Of a DNA stretch of 64,000 nucleotides, positions 45,001-54,584 are shown piece after piece (positions within the stretch are counted from its first letter, which is position 1; each line of letters starts with the position of its first letter). The translations under genes were made by a program, and so were the position numbers. Under the pieces are notes generated by a model. It did not search any database, had not been told where the DNA came from, and worked only from the letters and a program-made list of their open reading frames with translations. The DNA comes from Timema cristinae (Eukaryota; Arthropoda; Insecta; Phasmatodea; Timematidae). The DNA lies in NCBI GenBank assembly GCA_039000515.1, contig JBCFYV010000012.1, positions 118,473,148-118,537,147 of the forward strand, written 5' to 3'.

Positions 45001-46083
45001 AACATAAAATTCGTGAAATTTTTAGAAAAATTTGTTTTCCAACCAACTGAGTGTGACCATTGCGTGTTTGCTGGCAAGGTCAAAGGAGCAACTGTATACT
45101 TAGCTCTCTATGTTGATGATGGACTTTTGATGTCAGCTTCTCAAGAAGCAATTGATGAAGTTCTGCAAAATTTGGAACAGTGTTTTCAGATCACAATTGG
45201 TGACGCTAAGCATTTCATCGGCCTTGAAATTGAACGAAATCGGGAAAAACGCACTATAAAAATTAGTCAGAGTGCATACATCCAGAAAATTCTACGAAGA
45301 TTCTGCATGGAAGATGCAAAGCCGTCAACTGTTCCAGCTGAACCTGGCTTACACTTAAGCCAATGGCAGAGTTCAAGAGGTGAAGAAGAAAAGAAGAAAC
45401 TGCAATATGTGCCATACCGTGAGGCAATTGGTTCTCTTCTTTTCGCTGCAAAAGTCAGTCGCCCTGATATTGAATATGCAGTTAATCAAGCCAGTCAATT
45501 TTTAACTAACTATGGGCAAGATCACTGGCAGGCGGTTAAGAAGATTCTCCGTTATTTAAGGGGGACAATGGATTATGGGATTGTTTACGGAGACAGTGGG
45601 AGTAACGCCACACTGAGAGGTTTTACAGATGCAGATTATGCTGGTAATGTAGATACCCGAAAATCAACTAGCGGATTTGTATTTTTGTTTAATGGGGGTG
45701 CTATCTCTTGGTCCTCTGAGAGACAAAGAGTAGTAGCACTTTCAACAACAGAGGCTGAGTACATTGCATTGTCTAATGGAACAAAGGACGCTATATGGCT
45801 ACGTAGAATTATTTGTGAATTGGGTTTGAAATGTGATAAGGTCCCAATGTACGTAGATAACCAATCAGCAATTAAATTGACGAATAATCCTGAGTACCAC
45901 CGAAAAACTAAGCATATTGATGTTCGTTTCCACTTTGTACGGGATGTCTATGAACGTGGTGACATTGATATAAGGTACATTGAATCCAAAGAACAACTTG
46001 CAGATGTTCTTACAAAGCCTCTGCCAAAGCATCAGTTTAATTACTTGCGAAGCAAGGTTGGTTTGAGAGACAGATCTAAATAA
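42040..46083 (+). CDS. gag-pol: copia gag-pol polyprotein
   Basis: 1347 codons from ATG 42040. The frame stays open 72 nt further upstream, but those residues are hydrophobic and unlike a gag start, and a 3'-splice-like CTTTTCTCTGCTTGCAG precedes ATG 42040. Domains in order: gag (about 1-220); CCHC zinc knuckle C248-C261 (CKYCNELGHWYREC); aspartic protease DSGA at D304; GAG-pre-integrase WHERLGH at about 437-443 with a CEAC pair; integrase D502, D565, E601 (D-62-D-35-E, with HTDNGREY and EQNGRAERE); reverse transcriptase with YVDD at 1024-1027; RNase H with D1197, a TEAEY motif, DNQSA, and the terminal ADVLTKPL signature. The order protease-integrase-RT-RNase H is diagnostic of Ty1/copia (Pseudoviridae). 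All catalytic residues are present. It encodes capsid, maturation, reverse transcription and integration functions from one frame. Confidence 0.97.
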   Translation: MTEKDTYDLTKFDGTNFALWKFSVSFLLDAQDLVEFVEGTDTEPDKAAKLDAWKVWKKCKSKTAVILLSSVDRTFNVNLINCRTPKEIWDKLHSLYGDTSEDAKQDCWQQFYDFRIKNGVPVATQLEKFETICKKLDDAGEKPPDSAVMSKLLNSLPSRFSAFTMAWECTAKDERKKENLIVRIIREDKRLTSMEEESSSLALQVKALQLKLDEQEKMSSNYQKVNDSKDKRKKNSKSIEELKRKHPCKYCNELGHWYRECEKRMADEGKGRKISDDSASAYVCDISAFFSETTDEDKSVWLADSGASLHMTFRRDFFSELRPVGKIKLVQIASDMMLPVAGIGTIYILAEVHGKKVNRKLTNVLLVPDLKRNLFSVGAINDKNFSFHSYHNHCEVRERSGALSAKGVRHGSLFRMLFEVQVSSKCNVAEVNSLKLWHERLGHINVNSINATEKFDAANGLVIKDKSNFFCEACTMGKHARKPHPSSKRPKANNPGEKIHSDVCGPVNIQSPGGSKYFLLCKDEYSGYRSVFFMHHKHEVFAKFKDYEAFVTKQTGNNIKILHTDNGREYLSNEFNAFLKNKGIVHELSTPYVHEQNGRAEREMRTLCESARSMLLARNLPEELWAEAVQTAVYVLNRTLSKQSDGMTSYERWFNEKPEIKHVRVFGCDAYMHIPKETRKKFDPKSKKMIFVGYQGESRNYRLWDPKTRKIHVSCEVIFNERVEMAEQGFHKKEGKLDFGYENQPYTENDVNPLPVAQMELDFDHQGQSDLEAAVELRPVVQQQVDEQVEPQLEEIQLASGSGRQLRDRDQLRRPSRYNDSALVVDTVPTTFEEAVMSSEAKKWLLAMNDEMSALQQNETWELVKLPERKHVIGCKWVFNEKSNSSGGLRYKARLVAKGFAQREGVDYFETFAPVVRYESIRLLLAIVAGEDLEIAQFDVKTAFLYGELKEEIYMQQPPGFEDKAHPEAVCRLQRSLYGLKQSPRCWNIKFVKFLEKFVFQPTECDHCVFAGKVKGATVYLALYVDDGLLMSASQEAIDEVLQNLEQCFQITIGDAKHFIGLEIERNREKRTIKISQSAYIQKILRRFCMEDAKPSTVPAEPGLHLSQWQSSRGEEEKKKLQYVPYREAIGSLLFAAKVSRPDIEYAVNQASQFLTNYGQDHWQAVKKILRYLRGTMDYGIVYGDSGSNATLRGFTDADYAGNVDTRKSTSGFVFLFNGGAISWSSERQRVVALSTTEAEYIALSNGTKDAIWLRRIICELGLKCDKVPMYVDNQSAIKLTNNPEYHRKTKHIDVRFHFVRDVYERGDIDIRYIESKEQLADVLTKPLPKHQFNYLRSKVGLRDRSK

Positions 46084-46090
46084 GTGGGAG
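46083..46090 (+). other. Polypurine tract of the copia element
   Basis: AGTGGGAG lies between the stop codon and the 3' LTR, where the plus-strand primer of an LTR element is expected. Confidence 0.75.
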
Positions 46091-46388
46091 TGTTGACATT
46101 ATTTAGTTCTTGACTATGATGAGACATATGTAGTTGTTGTTTTGTTTCTAGCCTCTTGTGTTGTTGCGCATGCGCGTTTTTTTTTTTTTTTAGGTTTCAG
46201 TTGCGTTTAACAGACTTGTAATGTAATGTTTGTCGTGTCTTTGTAGTATCCAAGGTGATTGATTTCGGTAGTTATTAGACAAAAGTCAATCAGTGGTGTA
46301 TTCTCGTTTAATGGCTGATGAAATGAATAACGGTACGATGAAGCGGTAAAAGCTGGTATGCTTGTATTTAAACAGTAATAATTCAACA
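46091..46388 (+). repeat. 3' LTR of the copia element
   Basis: 298 bp. It differs from the 5' LTR only in the poly-T tract (15 T versus TTG plus 10 T). Confidence 0.95.
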
Positions 46389-46396
46389 AATACATA

Positions 46397-46564
46397 CAGT
46401 AGCCCCATGGCTTCTTTGGTGCTGACTAACAGCTCACAGCTGACTGCTGACGGTTTTGAAAAGTTACCAGACCAAATTATGTATCCCTACGCCGAAACAA
46501 ATGATCTGCAAAAACATGTGTTTAGCAGCTGTCAGTCAGCACCAAAGAAGCCACGGGGCTACTG
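46397..46564. mobile_element. Tc1/mariner-type MITE, copy 2
   Basis: Inverted ends CAGTAGCCCCATGGCTTCTT and its near-complement (AAGAAGCCACGGGGCTACTG) are flanked by TA on both sides. 168 bp, no coding capacity. The copia element's right target duplication ends 3 bp before it. Confidence 0.85.
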
Positions 46565-46754
46565 TACCTTGTCTGATTAGAAGAACTCTCCTACCTCACA
46601 GTTTGTACGACAGTGACATAGGTACGTGTTAAAAGAAAGACTACTGAGTGATACCCAGGTTCTAATGGCTATTTTACCTTTTCCTGTTCTAACTTTGGTT
46701 TGTTCTAGAAATAAATTTGGCTTAGGAGTTTAAAATACTTGGATCCATTTTTTT

Positions 46755-46998
46755 TTTACCACCGTGTATTTCTAACTGTTCAGGCTATAAGCATTATGTA
46801 CTAATTAGGAGGGATGAGTAAGGTTAAATCTATAGGAACTCTACACGCATTTGCGTTGAAGGAGAATGGAAAATCATTTAGGGAAAACCACCATCAGTAC
46901 ACCCGACCGTGGTTCGAACCTCGATAGTCCCACAATCAGCAGTACAGTCTATTGTAATGTGACGCCTTAGACCAAGCGACCACAGAAGCAGGGTTTTA
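46755..46998 (-). mobile_element. Family L SINE
   Basis: TAACTGTTCAGGCTATAAGC, body CATTTGCGTTGAAGGAGAAT, B box CCGACCGTGGTTCGAACCTC and head CTTAGACCAAGCGACCACAG. Confidence 0.75.
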
Positions 46999-49077
46999 TT
47001 TTTACTGAGATATAAAAGTGTCTTGTATTATTTTGTCAGCACGATTTAAATGAGCCATTAATTATTACCCTGGAGGGTAATCAAAGGGAAGCCCTCAGTG
47101 AGGGATGAGAAACAGCTAATGATTCTAATAAAATATTTATTTAAAAAGGTCTTGATTGCATTTTATTATGAATTTATTTGATTAGTACCATTAAATAAAA
47201 AATATTTAATATCTATAATTCTAAGCTGTTTTTTTAAAGTGTGTATGCGTGCATATTTCATAATATATTTTTGGTAGGATAATAGATATTGTTCAGTACA
47301 ATTTGAAAGATTCTACAAATCAAAGATAAAATGTATTACAATTATTGAATGTAAATGTTTATTAAGTGTTAATTAAGTGCAAACTGATAGTCAGATCTGG
47401 CCCTTGGGGATGAACCAGTTGGACTACCCTGTATTAGAATATTAAAATTATTTTTCTAGATTGGGCCTCAAACACATTTAACCCTAAAAAATATTAATAT
47501 TTTGGTTTTAAATGCAATCACACTTTTTTACTATTCGAACTTTAGAAAGAGAGTAAATTTAGCTAGTCTGCTTGAAAAGTAAAGAAAAAGAAAAAACATA
47601 AAATTACATCTTAAATAATATTATATTTTTAGCAGAGAAAATACACAAACAAACAGAATATAATAAATAGCAAAACAATATTAATGTCGCAAAATTAAAG
47701 TAGTTTCAATTTTGTGCATATTTCTCAGAATTTTAAATACCCCTAACAAATAGCTATTTATTCAAATTTGAGAAACTACTCAGTTTTCTTGCGTAAAAAG
47801 TCAAACAAATTTCGCTAAATACACAATTTTGAAAATAACAAACATTTTTACTCCATTTTAAATTGAATGGAAAATTATTAATTAGAATATTATAAAAGTC
47901 GTTGATTATCTGAAGATAAAAGTTCAAGCACTTCTTATACTATTATTGGATGGAAACTATATTATCTATTTGGGGGTTTATAATTTTGAAATATTCATTA
48001 CAAAGAGATTCGCATTTGTTTGTATCAAATTATAATTTTCTTTCAACCAACATATTCGTTTGTAACACTAATAATATTGAAGTAAAGGTTTGGTGATGCA
48101 TAAAACTATTATTTGAATTGATTTAGTTATTTTGTTATCAAATTATACTAAGCCTCCAAATTTCAATCATTCATTACTGATTTACAAATCATAATAATAA
48201 CACTACTTTAATAAATATTATTGGCTTGAAATAAAAATGTGAACATAATACAAATTGTTAACCAATTCTATTTCTAAGAAATCATTAAATTAGGCCTATA
48301 TTACAAACATATTACCAAAAGTATTATTGAATAATCAATTATGAGATTCAATATTTATTTTAACTAATTAAATGGTCAAAAGTACCAAATTTCAGTTTAC
48401 TCTAAGAGCTACTTCTTAAACTATTATCTTTGCTGCGAATTTTCATTAAAAATACATTTAACAATACAAATCCTAATTAAAAATTATAGTCATCTTTTAT
48501 TATCTCCCATTTTTTTCTTAAGCCTACCATTTAAACCACATTGTTGGAATATCACTTCTATTGTTATGCTAAATTAAATAGCCGATATTTAGATGCAACA
48601 ATGAAAATAAAATATTTTACGCACACACGTTTGGACGACTTAGCTGTTCTTGTATCGTCTTTCTTCTTTTCAGAGTAAAATAAAAGCTTTCAAAGTTTTA
48701 TCTCTTGAAGAACCACTCAAAAGGACCGTGTTTTTTTAATATTACCAACTAATGTATTCTACCTCACCTGTCGAGGGGGCGAACAGAATAACCATCGGTC
48801 TACTTTGTGACGTCACGAGAAATAAACAAACGAAGTGTAGGAGGCGCATATCACAATACGTACGACTAACCGTTTCAAGGAAAATCAAAAGTGAAAACAA
48901 TAAAATAGAATTGTCATAATGTAATTTGATTCCACGCGCAACATTAATTTTATGTGTCAACAGAATAGTAACTCTACTTTTAATAACCTTATTATGAATT
49001 TTCTTTTAAATCAAATTTAACTTTGTTAAGTTTAATTCGAACAAATTGTAGCTTAAAATAATACATATCAAGCCCCT
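46999..49077. other. AT-rich intergenic sequence
   Basis: No ORF of note, no repeat structure and no RNA gene seen over 2 kb. Confidence 0.6.
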
Positions 49078-49185
49078 ATCCACTCGTACTTTCGCAAATG
49101 CGGTGATACTTTATCTAAATTCTACACACCTCACCCGTACTCTTATGAGTGTATATACGTAGATATACCGGACGGGTAGTAATAC
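49078..49185 (+). mobile_element. Family L SINE, 3' part only
   Basis: Starts at TCGTACTTTCGCAAATGCGG and ends ATACCGGACGGGTAGTAATA. The tRNA head is missing. Confidence 0.55.
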
Positions 49186-49404
49186 GTGAAACATAGTCAA
49201 AATAAAAATAAACTCCTTGTTAATAGGCAACCCTTGAGATATATTGCACAAGGCTACGTGGAGATCCCCTGAAAGTAGGCATCCAGCCGTGCTTAGGATT
49301 CACGCAAATTATCGCGATTCGGGCGTCAAGCTGGATTTCAACACATAAACTGTTCTAATAGAATAGTAACACTTTTTTTTGACACGGCTATGATGGGAAC
49401 TCTC

Positions 49405-49505
49405 CATGATTGTTGAGCATTGTATACACATTCTGAAAATTGAAAAATGAAACTGTACACGGGAATAGAACTCGGGACATTTGGCTTAGTACGCCATTAT
49501 GTTTT
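49405..49505 (-). mobile_element. tRNA-like foldback family, single arm
   Basis: ATTCTGAAAATTGAAAAATG and then a reversed B box (GAATAGAACTCGGGAC) and TTAGTACGCCA, as in the left arms at 10.7 and 53.7 kb. Confidence 0.5.
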
Positions 49506-49537
49506 GAGGCTTAGGATTAAAATAATATACCAAAGCT

Positions 49538-49765
49538 ATTCCGCATGGGTGGATACATAGATATTGAAGATCATCTAGTTTGACAATGACGGAGAGATTG
49601 AGGTTCGACTCCTATCTGGGGTGTACTGAGGATGGTTTTTCATAAATAATTCCCCACTTTCCTTTCCCGCAATTAAGGGTGCATTTACCTTCATCATCCC
49701 TACACTAATAGTGTAAATTTTAAAATATTCCTACAGGGTAATAAAACAAGGTGCCAAATAATAAT
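49538..49765 (+). mobile_element. Family L SINE
   Basis: GAGATTGAGGTTCGACTCCT (B box), GGATGGTTTTTCATAAATAA body, end TACAGGGTAATAAAACAAGG plus a TAA tract. Confidence 0.6.
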
Positions 49766-49784
49766 AATAATAATAAACATGAAC

Positions 49785-50012
49785 TGCATCAGTGGGTACG
49801 TAATCTAAATGCCAAGATGGTTTAGTCTAGTTTGCTTGCGGAGGGAAGGTCGGGGTTTGTTGAGTGTAATGAGGGTGTTTTTTTTATTTACTAATTGGTT
49901 TACAACTCTCCCTCCCCGCAAAAGTGGGTTTAGTTACTTTAAAATTACTCAACATTGTTCATCTCTTCCCTTTAAGCATGATTAATATATTTTCGTATGA
50001 TCGGAAACGGGC
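49785..50012 (+). mobile_element. Family L SINE, decayed
   Basis: Head GAACTGCATCAGTGGGTACG, GGAAGGTCGGGGTTTGT, then CAACTCTCCCTCCCCGCAAA body. It follows the TAA tail of the previous SINE directly. Confidence 0.5.
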
Positions 50013-50224
50013 ACATAAACAGGGAAGGGAGGGGGGGGAGTTAAAAACATGGTTTGTAGACTGAGCTCTGCATCTTACAAAGGGCCTTGTTCACACATCT
50101 TTATTTAACTATCGACACAAAGCATGCACTGAGGTAACTTCATCAACATCCGGTAACGCCGTGTAGTATGCCCCAGCGCTGAAAATACTCGTCTCGTCTC
50201 AATTTTATCATTTAAAATTGTGAC

Positions 50225-50462
50225 CTTATTTAAATATAGCTAATGCACTCGAGATATCCCAACTTTTAAAGTTTCCACTTTATTTTAACTTCTCCTCAGT
50301 TACGTTAACACCAGAAACATTATCAAATGAGTTACAATAAAGTAATAACAGAGATTACAGTTCTCTTCTCACACTCACGTATAGACAACAGCGCTTGGTG
50401 GTTGAATGTGTCACTAACGTAGGGTTTTCTGTAGACCGGATATATTAGTACTTCAATATTAG
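50225..50462 (+). repeat. Dispersed repeat R
   Basis: GCACTCGAGATATCCCAACTT ... AACACCAGAAACATTATC ... CACGTATAGACAACAGCG, ending at the inverted-end element at 50463. Confidence 0.7.
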
Positions 50463-50903
50463 GCAAGGCCGTAGCCAGCCAATAATTTCAGGGGGGGGGG
50501 GTTGGTGGGCACATTCCCCAATTGCTGGAAGCCAGAAAATATTATTAATGATAAATAGTTCTAGAAGCTCCCTGAAGTGTTTTTTTTTTCATGGTAAAAT
50601 AACCCCCTAGCTGCCGAAGGCTTGGAAAATGTCTAAATATTAAACACTTTTTGAAGCTTTGTGAAGTGTTTTTTTTATGGTAAATTAACCCCCAAACTGA
50701 AGAAGGCTAGGAAAATTTCTAAATAGTAAACACCTTTAGAAGCTCTCTGAAGTGCTTTTTATGGTAACAGAGTCCCCTAATTTTTATTTGTATCTCAATT
50801 TTGATATTGTTTGAACCATAAATGAAGCCATAAATATTTTGTTCATAAAATTTAGTGGGGTGTTTGAACCCCTCAAAACTACCCCTGGCTTCGGCCTTGT
50901 TCC
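50463..50903. mobile_element. Short inverted-end element with internal repeats
   Basis: CAAGGCCGTAGCCAG at the left and the reverse complement of CAAGGCCGAAGCCAG at the right. Inside are about three copies of an ~85-bp direct repeat (GAAGCTCCCTGAAGTG ... TTATGGTAAAATAACCCCC). No ORF, so a non-autonomous DNA element is likely. No clear target duplication. Confidence 0.55.
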
Positions 50904-51549
50904 CTGGGATTTAATCATCTGATATTTTCATCTCGTCACAAAAGAGCTCTCATTCGAGCGCTGCGAATACATATTTGTCTTAGCCGAGTTTTTCTAAATT
51001 GGTTATTTATGGTTGGATGGATCTTTCTTAGTCAGAATAATTGAGGATGGTCGTTGAGTGTATTATTAGGTAGAGAGTACTTGCTAGAGTATCTCTTTGC
51101 CACCATTTTGTAGGTGTAGCGATGTCATGAACGTGTTGCTAATTGATCACAAGAGATGGCGCTGATGACGGGATTGCTTCATTCCAGGAGACATAAGGAG
51201 ACATACACACACTAAAGATTACGAAAAATGGCCGATTGTGGGCAACTATGACGTCAAAACTGGGGACACACGTCTATCTTTGGTCAGATAGGTTAGGCTC
51301 TCCCCTTTTTATCCTTGCGGTCCTGTGTGAGTGGTGATTGGCTGCCAATTTGTGCTGCATTGAAAAATGTTGGTTTAAAAAACTGTCAAAATTAAAACAA
51401 TAATATCATACAATCGAGAATTTTTCAGAACTCTATTTATTTATTATGCAATTGAAAACGTAAGCTACATACCAAATTTACCTTACAAATGAATGTATAA
51501 TATTTTAAAAACTATGGGTCTCCGGTAAAACTTTCAACACAGGTTAATG

Positions 51550-51905
51550 GCATGAGACCTCCATAATGTCACACTACAAGTATCCACATTAAGCTTACAT
51601 ACCTCCATAATGTCACATCGTCAGAATCAATATTACGTCATCCCTCATTGTGTCAAACCACCAGTACCCATATTACCCATATTATGATGCCATACCTCCA
51701 TAATAACACACCCCAAGTACCCATATTAATCCCCCATACCTCCAAAATGTCACACCGCAAGTTATGACGCCGTACCTTCATAATGTCACACTTTAAGTAC
51801 CCAAATCATGCCTCAATGCCTCCACAATGTAAAGCCGCTAGTATTCATATTCTGACGTCACACCTCCAAAATGTCACACCGCCAATACCGACATCACCAA
51901 GGTTA
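51550..51905. repeat. Degenerate ~45-bp tandem repeat, about 8 units
   Basis: CTCCATAATGTCACACCGC and then AGTACCCATATTA, with heavy divergence. An old array. Confidence 0.7.
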
Positions 51906-52016
51906 TTCTATTTGGGTGTGTGCTCGAAGCGCCCCTGGCGTCCAGTTTTAAATGAGTGTTTGGAGCTCTGTCTTCTTGATCCGTACACCACTTTGTTTCC
52001 TGCCAGGGATGATTGA

Positions 52017-53054
52017 AAAATATCTCTTTTAAATCTGCACGGGTCTGGCTGGATTTATTATGCGACTTGAGTTTCTTTTGTTTTCCGTGTTCAATTAGGT
52101 CGAGCTCACACTAAATGTCAGTTGTGATGCAAAGTAAAACTTCGAATAAAATTGTTCTCCGTGTTTTTGTTACTTACTCTCGACTCCTCGGAGAGAGAGT
52201 ATTGTGATCGTAAAAAAAAATCACGCTTGAGATTTTGATAAATGTCAACGATAAAACCAAAAAAGTTGTTTTCGCAATGTCGTCTGTTTGTACCTCGGGC
52301 TAGAACCGAAACTATTTGACCGATTGGGCTCAAACTTGGTATTTGGGGTTTTCATAAGGTCCCCCCGAGGAATTTTTGGAATTTGACATCCAGCCCTAAA
52401 ATTAAGGCTGGTTTACTGAACAATAAAAAATTATATTTTCTCAAAATTCGTTCTAACAAGTTTGATTAAATTTTGTATCTAGACACGTTTTATCATTATA
52501 AACAAGATGACAATTCTCACTTTCTCTTGAAAATGACTTTGAGGGTACCTTACACACAAGAAATTTTCAAATTTTGATAATTTCTCCGCAACTATTTGTG
52601 ATACAAAATAGTATATCACTGTAAAGTTGTAGTACTATTAAAGACGAAAACCTTTTATTTGAAATATATTTTTATAAAACATACCATTTCTGCGATATAA
52701 ACAAATATATATACATTTTAATTCAGGTCTTTGAAAATGTTTTTGTTTCTAATGCTCTTTGGTGGACAAAGATATTTCTCTTTTCTCTATGTTTCTGTAA
52801 TAATATTCCTAGCTCCCAATGCCATAGAGTAACAGTTTGTATTATTTCGTTCCACAAATCTTACGGGTTTTTATTAAATGTCTATTTTAAAATAAAAGAG
52901 AGAGAGTCTGTGCGGTTTGTCATGCCATTTATTATAATGGCAATGGTACTATTTTCCACATTTTCTCCTTTGGTTCGTTTTTTTTATTAAGTTTAGTTTA
53001 AATCATGGGTTTCTGTACATTTAATTTCAGTGTCTTCAACTACCCAACACCCAC
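52017..53054. other. AT-rich intergenic sequence
   Basis: A 71-codon minus frame at 52118-52333 includes text resembling the leading part of a LINE/Chapaev-like flank (ACCGAAACTATTTGACCGAT) but nothing I can assign. Confidence 0.4.
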
Positions 53055-53275
53055 ACCGGTAAGTACGTGGAAAAAAAGGTGTTAGTCTCGTCTTGTTTGA
53101 TTCATCAGTGATGAAGGATTCGAAGTTCGAATCCCAGCTAGTTGTACTGCACCGATGTTGTTTTTTATACATAAATGGGTTTCAGCTCTCACTCCACACA
53201 AATGTGGGTACAGTTTCTCTATATTTAACCTTCCTATACTCTAACCCATCAGTGTTTCTTTGCGGATAAGACAAG
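53055..53275 (+). mobile_element. Family L SINE
   Basis: GGATTCGAAGTTCGAATCCC (B box), body CAGCTCTCACTCCACACAAA, and end ACCCATCAGTGTTTCTTTGC. Confidence 0.55.
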
Positions 53276-53342
53276 GAACACGGGGGAAACGTCAGACTCA
53301 AACAAGTTTCATCCACGGAGAACATTTTCCGGTAAATTTTCA

Positions 53343-53344
53343 AT

Positions 53345-53405
<61 letters not shown>
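53343..53405. repeat. AT dinucleotide microsatellite
   Basis: About 60 bp of alternating AT. Shorter AT tracts occur at 33688-33716 and 39811-39842. Confidence 0.95.
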
Positions 53406-53408
<3 letters not shown>

Positions 53409-53799
53409 CGAACGGGAAAATATTTGGAATAAAACTCACAAGTGAAAATTTCATAAATATTTGTGGACAATTTTTAGCATTGGCGGCTTGCGACTTTAAC
53501 AAGTTAGTGAAGTGGCAGAGTGGTTATCAATTTATCATATTCTTAACTTAAAATTGTTTTAACTCTCTTATTAATGATGAATAAAATACCAAAGCTATTT
53601 TATTTGTTAGTTATTGTTGCAACTGCATCTAACTGTGATATTCTGAAAATTTAAAAATGAAACCTGACACATGAATCGAACCCGGGACCGTTGGTTTAGT
53701 ACGCCAATGCTCTAAGTACTGAGATAACCAGGGGTCAATAAATATAATAACAAATATAATAGTTTATCTATTTAATCTCTCACATGATATGCGCATTCG

Positions 53800-54040
53800 T
53801 ACATTTGTCATTGCACAGTTGTCATTGTACAGTTGTCATTGCACAGTTGTCATTGCACAGTTGTAATTGTACAGTTGTCATTGTACAGTTGTCATTGCAC
53901 AGTTGTCATTGCACAGTTGTCATTGCACAGTTGTAATTGTACAGTTGTCATTGTACAGTTGTCATTGCACAGTTGTCATTGCACAGTTGTCATTGTACAG
54001 TTGTCATTGTACAGTTGTCATTGTACAGTTGTCATTGTAC
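53800..54040 (+). repeat. 14-bp minisatellite, about 17 units
   Basis: CAGTTGTCATTGTA and CAGTTGTCATTGCA alternate. The same motif occurs once in the related element at 18.41 kb. Confidence 0.95.
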
Positions 54041-54096
54041 TATCGGCAGCGTGAAGCCATACCGAGTTGAAGGCGGTTGGTTTATCTGATAGCTCG

Positions 54097-54315
54097 TGAT
54101 CTTCCCCGTCTTACTACTCGTTCGGGTTATACGCCTATGTACTAATTACACTAATGTCTTATGGATTAGGAAGGGTTAATTGAGAGTAAGTGCACCCACA
54201 ATTGCGTGGAATGAGAGTGGAAAATAGCTTAAGAAAAAAGAACCCTTAATGCATCCGACCGGGATCGAGCCCCGATCTCCTCGTATTCGGCAGTCTAGTA
54301 CAACGTGAATTACCT
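54097..54315 (-). mobile_element. Family L SINE nested in the foldback element
   Basis: CCGTCTTACTACTCGTTCGG, body AATTGCGTGGAATGAGAGTG, B box CCGACCGGGATCGAGCCCC. It splits CTCGTGATCTT from AATTGATCAC, which are adjacent at 18.47 kb. Confidence 0.7.
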
Positions 54316-54584
54316 TAATTGATCACTCATATGTAGTCGACGATTTCCACTAGTCCATCACAGACTCTGTATTAAAATACGAGTGAAGAATGACCCTGGG
54401 CATGGGACGATTCCTGGATAGCTCAGTGGTTAGAACATTGGCGTACTACTACAAAGGTTCCGGGTGTTATTTTTCAATTTAAAGAATATCTTACTAATGA
54501 TAACTGCAAATACAATATGATAAATAATAACAAAATTAAATGAAACCAGTAAACTCTTGCGAAACTCTGGCACATTCAACCTTA

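Larger units (their letters stand above)
41545..46388 (+). mobile_element. Complete Ty1/copia LTR retrotransposon
   Basis: LTRs at 41545-41840 (296 bp) and 46091-46388 (298 bp) begin TGTTGACATT and end AATTCAACA. By eye they differ only in the T-tract near 41636/46177. The target duplication AATAC is at 41540-41544 and 46389-46393. Directly after the 5' LTR, GGTTATGGGCCCAGTC matches the anticodon stem-loop of initiator tRNA-Met, the half-tRNA primer used by Drosophila copia. The purine tract AGTGGGAG abuts the 3' LTR. One uninterrupted ORF lies between. The near-identical LTRs and intact ORF imply a recent insertion that may still be active. Confidence 0.97.
53639..54490. mobile_element. tRNA-like foldback family, long copy with 14-bp array and nested SINE
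   Basis: The left tRNA-like arm (-, 53639-53737) and right arm (+, about 54340-54490) flank GATATGCGCATTCGTAC, the 14-bp array (53800-54040) and a minus-strand SINE (54097-54315). Compared with 18391-18655, the array and the SINE are both additions. Confidence 0.6.

Noticed and set aside
52118..52333. Possible coding remnant near 52.2 kb
   Set aside because: Short, AT-rich and without motifs. The resemblance to transposon flank words is too weak.
53833..54070. Repetitive open frames (HSCHCTVVIVQLSLYSC type)
   Set aside because: They exist only because a 14-bp repeat happens to lack stops. No start context, splice sites or flanking coding sequence.
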